NCBI GenBank assembly: GCA_003568945.1
Contig: BDIP01000259.1
Location: 1 to 23,432 of the forward strand
Direction: 5' to 3'
Length of the DNA stretch: 23,432 nt
From: Kipferlia bialata
Lineage: Eukaryota > Fornicata
Shown: in pieces, positions 18,191-23,432 of the stretch
Position numbering within the stretch: position 1 is the first letter of the stretch
Layout of the letters: each line of letters starts with the position of its first letter
Program-made: the position numbers and the translations under genes
The notes under the pieces: generated by a model
What the model saw: only the letters and a program-made list of their open reading frames with translations
Told to the model about the DNA's origin: nothing
Database searches by the model: none

Positions 18191-19533
18191 ATGTCAGAGA
18201 GTGCCAACCCAAGACACTTCAGGTGATGCCTCTCGCCTATGTCTCTCTTAGCATCATGGGTGTCTATTCCTATACCCTTATTGTCATGTAGGGGGTGACA
18301 GCTCTCTCTCTCTCTCTCCCCCATGTTTATACAGCATACATATAGATATATCCTCACCTCTAGACAGGAGGTAGCAACCCATCTCTCTCTCTATCTATAC
18401 ATATCCAAGTAACTATAACAATACCCTCACCTCTAGACAGGAGGTGTCAGCACTCAAGAGAGATCAGCTCTTCTCTCGCTGTCTTCCTATTTCTCTCTCT
18501 ATACACCTCCAATATATGTATTAATATATATATGTATCCTCACCTCTAGACAGGAGGTATCAGCACTGAAGAGAGAGCTGGCCGCACTCAAGACAGAGTC
18601 CATGGCATCGGACAGCAGGTATATTAATACATGAGGTGTATGTGTATGTATAGATGTGTATACGTATATAATACATTGGTGTATAATGATACTTTTTTGC
18701 ATGTAGTGGCAGCACTCAAGACAGAGTCCGTGGCATCGGACAGCAGGTATATACCTTGAATAATTAGTAGAGTGTCAATAGTGTATATGTATTGTGAACA
18801 ATACACATTGTATATGTACTATATGTGTATATTAGGCCACACCACTTCTTCTGCTCTCACTCCAGGCACCGCCACATGACTGTGTCACTCAACCATCAGG
18901 TATGGAGACACATTCTGTATACGTATGTTCATTTGCAACATATATCTAAATATATATACTATTTGTGTGTTTTGTGTATATATTATGTATACTTGCCCCT
19001 CTTCACCCACGATTCTAACCCGCCAGCTCCAGGCACTTCAGAAGCAGAACCATGACTTCCAGGAGGTATGAGACAACGCCCTCTATTTCTGTCAGAGACA
19101 ACACCTTGTACTCTGTCACTACCTGCGTGTGTTCCTCATATACGTCCAATACCCAGTTTCCAGTCTGCTAATGTATTTCTTCAGATATATCTCGCGACAG
19201 CTTCCTCTACACCCGTATTCCAGACTGCCGAGCACCTCCAGTTTGTCATTGCCAATCTCTCTCTCTCCTTCCCTCTACACCCTTAAATCAGACTGCTGAG
19301 CCCCTCCAGTCTGTCATTGCCAACACCTCTCTCTCTCTCTCTCTCTCTCTACACTCTTATATCAGACTGCTGAGCACCTCCAGTCTGTCATTGCCAACCT
19401 GAGGTCAAGGCTCAGGGAGACTCGGTACGACTCGTGTTTACAAACTAGAAACATTCTGTCTCTCTCACAGCCACTCTGCCAACGCCCTTATATCAGCAAC
19501 GTGGCTGCTGCTGCCAAGGCCAGCTCTCTCTCT

Positions 19534-19571
<38 letters not shown>

Positions 19572-19615
19572 GTCTACACCCTTATTTCAGCAACGTGGCT
19601 GCTGCTGCCAAGGCC

Positions 19616-19653
<38 letters not shown>

Positions 19654-22600
19654 GTCTACACCCTTATTTCAGCCACGTGGCTGCTGCTGCCAAGGCCAGC
19701 TCTCTCTCTCTCCCTATCCCCCTCCCTCCCTTTGTCTCTCTCCTTGCCTACACCCTTATATCAGCAACGTGGCTGCTGCTGCCAAGGCCAGGGCTGACAC
19801 TGCAGAGTCCCTGGCAGAGAGGAGGAGGTGTGTATGTATGTATATATGTATATATGTGTAACACAATAGATGTCTATATATATAGAATGAGAGAGAGGGC
19901 TGACACCGCAGAGACACTGGCAGAGAGGAGGAGGTATGGTTGTATATACACACATGTATATGTATGTATATTTATGTGTCTATAGTAGAATGACATTATA
20001 TATGACTATTCACCCCTTTCTGACTGTAGGCTGGCCCTGCAGGGTAACGGTATGTTTGTGAGTGTACTTACACAGAGAAAGGCACATGACTTGGAAAGAG
20101 AGTAGTATCATTCGTTAAACTGTAAAGAGTTCACCCCAGGCTTGCACTGCAGGGGGAGAAGAACAACGAGTCAGTGCGCAACCAGGCACATGGGTGAGTA
20201 GTATTGTAGATATGTATGTATAAACGTAATAGTATATATTCATATGTGAGGACCATATACTATTTTGTAGTTGTAACAACGAGTCAGTGCGCAACCATGC
20301 ACATGAGTGAGTGATGTATTGTAATTCTTGGAACATTCTCTATGTATAAGAGTGTCTAGAGTAAAGTGATATTGAGGTTGTAACTAACCTCATCAACTCA
20401 CCCTCTCAGCCGCTATGAGCAGGTCCTTGCCTCCCAGCTCAAGAAGGTGACCACAGAGAAGAAGGTAATATACACGGTGACTCATTCTCTGCCTCTCCAT
20501 ATATAGATATATGTATGTATATATATATATGTGTGTGTGTGTGCGTATGTGTGTGTGTGTGGGTGTGTCTGAGTTTAACTGATTGCAAGAAAAACTTCCG
20601 GTCAAGGCCCTTGCCCAGGAGTGCTCCTCCATGTCCACCCTTATTCTGCTTTTCTCTCTCTCTCACTCTCTCTATCAGTCTCTCCCTACGTGTGTATAAC
20701 ATTCAGGCCCTTGCCCAGGAGTGCTCCTCCATGTCCACTGAGTGCTCACAGCTCAGAGCTGCACTGAAGGTATTGGGTCTACTTTAGTACATATATTCAA
20801 CGTATACGTATATATCTTCTTATGTATAGGTAGCCCAGGCCGAGACCCACCGCACCAGACATCTCTCTCTCTCTCTCTCTCTNNGTAGCCCAGGCCGAGA
20901 CCCACCGCACCAGACATCTCTCTCTCTCTCTCTCTCTCTTAACTGGTATATATATATATATTTATATATATATAAATATATATATATATTAATATCCAGG
21001 TAGCCCAGGCCGAGACCCACCGCACCAGACAGGAGATGCAGATGGAGAGGGCAAAGAGGATGGAGGCTAAGGTAATTGATTGATTGATTGATTGGCTATC
21101 ATTGATTCTGTATACATATATACAGTACTATAAATACCGTACTATATATACATAATATACTACATATATATGTGGAAGGCAGGAGATGCAGATGGAGAGG
21201 GCAAAGAGGATAGTATAGAGGCAAAGATATAGTCAATTGATTGATTAGTTGGATCGTACTATTATATTATATTTATTATTAGGGTATGTAGTGTAAAATC
21301 AATTGATTGATTATATATAATTGATTATCAGGACGAGGCCCTCAGGAGAGGCCAGGCCCTGCACACGGCATACAGGAACAGTGTGCTGGAGGCAGAGAGG
21401 GTATGTGTGTGGATACTGTTAGACACTTCAGTATACCCACTTAAAGGTTGTTGCTCGACGGTTGCAACAAATATATATATGCAACTACAGGCTGAGAGTG
21501 TAAGTGCCAATATAGTAATTCTGTTCAAATATAATAATGAGCTGTACATTCAAGATATAATTGTGTATGTATACTCATTCCTAGGCCAGATCTGACTACC
21601 GCAAGCTGGTCAGGACTCTTGTATGTTATACTGTATAGGATAGTACTTCTATATCCACTGTACTGTAGTATATATGAATGTGTGTATGTATACATCTCAC
21701 CCTTTAGGCTCGGTCTGACCACCGCGAGCTGGTCAGAACACTCAACATACGGTCGATATATGTATATGTTTATATGTATCTATATATATATATGAGTGTA
21801 AATATATGTATGTATATATGTCTTCTCTATACACTCATGTTAGGCCAGGTCTGACCACCGCAAGCTGGTCAGGACACTCAACATGAGGGAGGACAAGATA
21901 GCAGAGCTCAAGGACCAGGTATAATCTATATAATATATATAATATATCTATATATATGTATGATCACATCAGTCAACTACTTTACACTGCCTTAGAGTAT
22001 AGGTTGTGATACAATGCCGTTATACATCTTACCCCCCAGCTTGCTGCCCAGGAGGTAGAGATGGGTGTGCTTCTGGCAAAGGTGAGTAATACTCTTTTAC
22101 TCTTCTCACAGATTATTACAGATATACTCATATTTCTATACTATGGATACCTGCAGTGGAGATGGGAGTGCTTCTGGCTGAGTGAGTATATTGGTTCTGT
22201 GTCGGTTGCTTTCTGAATTATTGTCTTACCGCTAGGTGACTGCCCTCAGAGGAGAGCTCTCCGGCATGTCAGGGTGAGTATCATTCTCTCTCTCTCTCTC
22301 GTTCTATTCATATATCCGTATGTGAATTTGTTTGCATTAGTCATAACACCCATATATATAGTACTCAGAGGAGAGCTTTTCCGGCATGTCAGGGTGAGTG
22401 TCATCTCTCTATTCTCTCTCTTGCTGTCCATGTATCCTCATGTGACTATGTTTGCCCAAGAAATTGCATATAGATTCATTGTGTCTCATCTTTCTCTCTG
22501 TCTCACTCTTCCTATAGGTTCAAACCCATTGTGTAATAATGCTACAAACTACAAGGAGACATGCTTCATATATGTGAGGACATTGATATATACTATTGTT

Positions 22601-22873
22601 ATTGCTCACTACAAGGAGACATGCCGCTGTGGCAGCTGACCTGGCCTCCAGGGCAGCAGCTCTCAACATCACACATCTACAGGCACCTGAGCCAGTACCC
22701 ACAAAGGTATACACACGTGTTCTGTATTGATAAGTCAATTCATTGAGGCTTCTATCACATCTCCATGTGGTCACCTATACATTACATGTACTGACCTCTA
22801 GGCACACCGTGACAGGATGGCCAGACTAGCATCCAGGGCAGCTGGTATCGGTGCAGTGGACAGGGAGCAGTGA
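18191..22873 (+). CDS. Small coiled-coil protein made of 16 tiny exons
   Basis: Exons: 18191-18222 (from ATG; exon begins 18187), 18550-18618, 18866-18899, 19027-19065, 19366-19424, 19765-19827, 20140-20193, 20410-20464, 20707-20769, 21000-21071, 21332-21400, 21844-21918, 22040-22081, 22236-22273, 22616-22706, 22802-22873 (TGA). All phases agree; the total is 927 bases, 308 residues plus stop. Starting MSESANPRHFRQEVSALKRE, it is Ala/Glu/Arg/Lys/Gln-rich helical sequence with heptad-like spacing almost throughout (LQSVIANLRSRLRETR; KLVRTLNMREDKIAELKDQL). It ends ARLASRAAGIGAVDREQ. No signal peptide or membrane helix. I do not recognise a family; a cytoskeletal or basal-body structural role is possible but is only inference. 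The first ATG follows an acceptor, so a 5' non-coding exon probably exists. Exons average about 58 bases, and most are flanked by partial copies of themselves. Confidence 0.83.
18351..18463 (+). repeat. Two copies of the acceptor and 5' edge of exon 18550-18618
   Basis: Copies at 18,351-18,372 and 18,424-18,463 match 18,538-18,578, each with the acceptor cctcacctctag. They keep 7 and about 28 exon-like bases respectively. Confidence 0.9.
18707..18752 (+). repeat. Copy of the 3' half and donor of exon 18550-18618
   Basis: Repeats 18,580-18,622 with few changes. An AG (tgcatgtag) lies just upstream, but splicing there would not keep the coiled-coil frame, so I treat it as intronic. Confidence 0.88.
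19221..19325 (+). repeat. Two copies of the acceptor and 5' edge of exon 19366-19424
   Basis: Copies at 19,221-19,255 and 19,289-19,325 match 19,363-19,399. Each is preceded by ctctacacccttat-like sequence and followed, directly or within a few bases, by (CT)n. Confidence 0.92.
19494..19700 (+). repeat. Three copies of the acceptor and 5' edge of exon 19765-19827
   Basis: Copies begin at 19,494, 19,588 and 19,670; the true exon edge begins at 19,762 (periods 94, 82 and 92). Each unit is acceptor, ~29 exon bases, (CT)n, then ctacaccctta before the next acceptor. The exon edge is nearly invariant while (CT)n length varies. Confidence 0.95.
19897..19938 (+). repeat. Copy of the 3' edge and donor of exon 19765-19827
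   Basis: Repeats 19,791-19,833 with few changes. Exon 19765-19827 thus has three copies of its 5' edge upstream and one of its 3' edge downstream. Confidence 0.92.
20028..20045 (+). repeat. Short copy of the 5' edge of exon 20140-20193
   Basis: Matches from 20,138 onward over about 18 bases, with its own acceptor (ttctgactgtag). Confidence 0.65.
20275..20312 (+). repeat. Copy of the 3' edge and donor of exon 20140-20193
   Basis: Repeats 20,162-20,199 with few differences, including a GTGAGT donor. Confidence 0.92.
20605..20639 (+). repeat. Copy of the 5' edge of exon 20707-20769
   Basis: Repeats 20,705-20,739 almost exactly. The AG of the acceptor is changed (caagg in place of cagg), so this decoy site may be dead. 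Confidence 0.92.
20830..20925 (+). repeat. Two copies of the 5' edge of exon 21000-21071 flanking an N gap
   Basis: Copies at 20,830-20,858 and 20,885-20,913 match 21,000-21,028, each followed by (CT)n. Two N bases at 20,883-20,884 lie exactly between them, so one copy may be an unmerged contig end. Confidence 0.85.
20883..20884. other. Assembly gap (two N)
   Basis: The only ambiguous bases in the window. They fall directly after a (CT)n tract and before the second of two identical exon-edge copies. Confidence 0.95.
20948..20989. repeat. Perfect 42-base AT palindrome
   Basis: An uninterrupted inverted repeat centred on tttatatatatataaa, about 10 bases upstream of the acceptor of exon 21000-21071. 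It could form a cruciform or an RNA hairpin presenting the 3' splice site. Confidence 0.85.
21180..21211 (+). repeat. Copy of the 3' edge of exon 21000-21071 with its (GATT)n intron start
   Basis: Repeats 21,030-21,061. The following intron sequence with attgattgatt is also copied (~21,236-21,250 against 21,076-21,096), though the donor has been lost. Confidence 0.88.
21585..21752 (+). repeat. Two near-complete upstream copies of exon 21844-21918
   Basis: The copy at 21,585-21,620 has an acceptor (cattcctag), 36 in-frame bases (ARSDYRKLVRTL) and a donor (GTATGT). The copy at 21,708-~21,752 has an acceptor (cctttag) but no good donor. The true exon starts ARSDHRKLVRTL. The first may be a functional cassette exon. 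Confidence 0.85.
22156..22188 (+). repeat. Copy of the 3' edge and donor of exon 22040-22081
   Basis: Repeats 22,055-22,088 with several changes. Confidence 0.8.
22364..22480 (+). repeat. About 119-base duplication: 3' edge of exon 22236-22273 plus its intron
   Basis: The exon edge and donor at 22,364-22,400 match 22,245-22,281. Similarity continues through (CT)n and the following intron (catatatccgtatgtgaatt against catgtatcctcatgtgacta), so exon edge and intron were duplicated together. Confidence 0.88.
22548..22564 (+). repeat. Short copy of the acceptor and 5' edge of exon 22616-22706
   Basis: Matches 22,608-22,624. The earlier acceptor choice at 22,518 would hit an in-frame TAA, so the 22,616 start is preferred. 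Confidence 0.65.
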
Positions 22874-23432
22874 GGCATACACTACTGATCCTGGATACAC
22901 AGCAATAGACTCATTTCTATATTCGTCTCTGTCACATGGGGTATATTGAGAAATTTCTCTACTTTTGTGTTGGTATCGGCGCAGTGGACAGGGAGCAGTG
23001 AGGCATACATCAGACTAGTTTTGTTGCCCCTTATACTATACTGCAATGAAGCGATGAAGTACCAATCGTCGTCATATTACTCTGGTGTTTGTATCGGTGC
23101 AGTGGACAGGGAGCAGTGAGGCATATACTACTGGTTCTGCCACAGCAATAGACTCATTTCTATGTTCCTTTTCGTCACAAATAGTCATTGTGGCTTTCGA
23201 GGTTCTTACTCTGATGTTGGCGCCACTATCAAAAGACAAACTGAGCCTCAGTCTGAGGTTGTGTTGAAATACGCTAGGTCTCTTTCAATTTTCTCTGTAT
23301 TCACTGAAATTCAGTGAAATCCAGTCTGAATACTAATCAGCTGATTGCGTTAGTTGCCGTGTAAACCGTGTCGGGAACATACATGGCAACTGCCATTCGT
23401 TTCATTCGCACCATTCGTAAGCGAATTCCATT
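22874..23432 (+). other. 3' flank of the coiled-coil gene with two copies of the stop-codon region
   Basis: No gene is seen. The last ~37 bases around the stop codon (22,844-22,880) recur at 22,971-23,009 and 23,091-23,127. The second copy extends to about 23,167 and also matches the downstream stretch 22,881-22,924. A perfect inverted repeat ttcactgaaattcagtgaa lies at 23,300-23,318. The final 40 bases contain the repeated word ccattcgt. Confidence 0.75.

Noticed and set aside
18707-18745. Additional coiled-coil exon repeating exon 18550-18618
   Set aside because: The only acceptor available shifts the frame, so it is better read as an intronic copy of the exon's 3' edge.
19494-19795. CRISPR-like array (repeats with variable spacers)
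   Set aside because: The repeats are exon edges with splice acceptors, the spacers are (CT)n, and the setting is a eukaryotic intron.
22518-22535. Exon 16 of the coiled-coil gene starting after cctatag at 22,517
   Set aside because: It would meet an in-frame TAA after five codons. The acceptor at 22,615 (ctcactacaag) keeps the frame to the final TGA.
1-23432. Mobile elements or virus-derived copies as the source of the repeats
   Set aside because: No terminal repeats, target-site duplications, transposase, reverse transcriptase or capsid-like frames. All repeats are local direct copies of the adjacent gene.
1-23432. tRNA, rRNA or other structured RNA genes
   Set aside because: No cloverleaf, A/B-box pair or rRNA-like stretch was seen on either strand by eye.

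Overview
This is eukaryotic, intron-dense nuclear DNA. It looks like a free-living metamonad (fornicate) protist, and an intron-rich genome of the Kipferlia bialata type is my best guess. That guess comes from the style of the sequence, not from a search. Exons are short and GC-rich, and the standard code is used (stops TAG, TAG and TGA, with no in-frame stops in exons). Introns carry (CT)n tracts on the coding strand. Almost every intron ends in a compact yTnAC...YAG motif, that is, a branch point fused to the 3' splice site. I see no mobile element, viral fossil, tRNA or rRNA.

Layout. (1) 1-~11,780, minus strand: 54 exons of a very large receptor kinase, open at both ends in this window. 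N- to C-terminal it has repeated Ig/filamin-like ectodomain modules, an integrin-like FG-GAP propeller, membrane-proximal beta modules, one membrane helix, a cytoplasmic linker and a canonical TKL/Ser-Thr-type kinase domain. (2) ~11,808-14,347, plus strand: 11 exons of the spliceosome scaffold Clf1/Crooked neck (HAT repeats), lacking its first ~120-130 residues. (3) 14,700-~17,356, minus strand: a kinase-like protein of about 810 residues with unusual HND and IDFE motifs, few introns and no (CT)n. (4) ~18,191-22,873, plus strand: a 308-residue coiled-coil protein built from 16 tiny exons.

Two things stand out. First, about 40 short direct copies of exon edges with their splice sites (roughly 16-55 bases) sit inside the introns of genes 1 and 4, with one in CLF1 and two more after the stop codon of gene 4. 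Many are bounded by (CT)n or TA-rich sequence. This looks like introns growing by local tandem duplication across the exon/intron border, leaving decoy splice sites. Second, genes 1 and 2 both lose their 5' parts at a single point near 11,776-11,807. That is either a true rearrangement breakpoint or an assembly misjoin in CT-repeat sequence. A two-base N gap at 20,883 lies between two identical exon-edge copies, so some of this structure must be confirmed on long reads.

The genes have no evident common pathway. CLF1 is part of the splicing machinery, which is fitting but probably coincidental beside such unusual introns.
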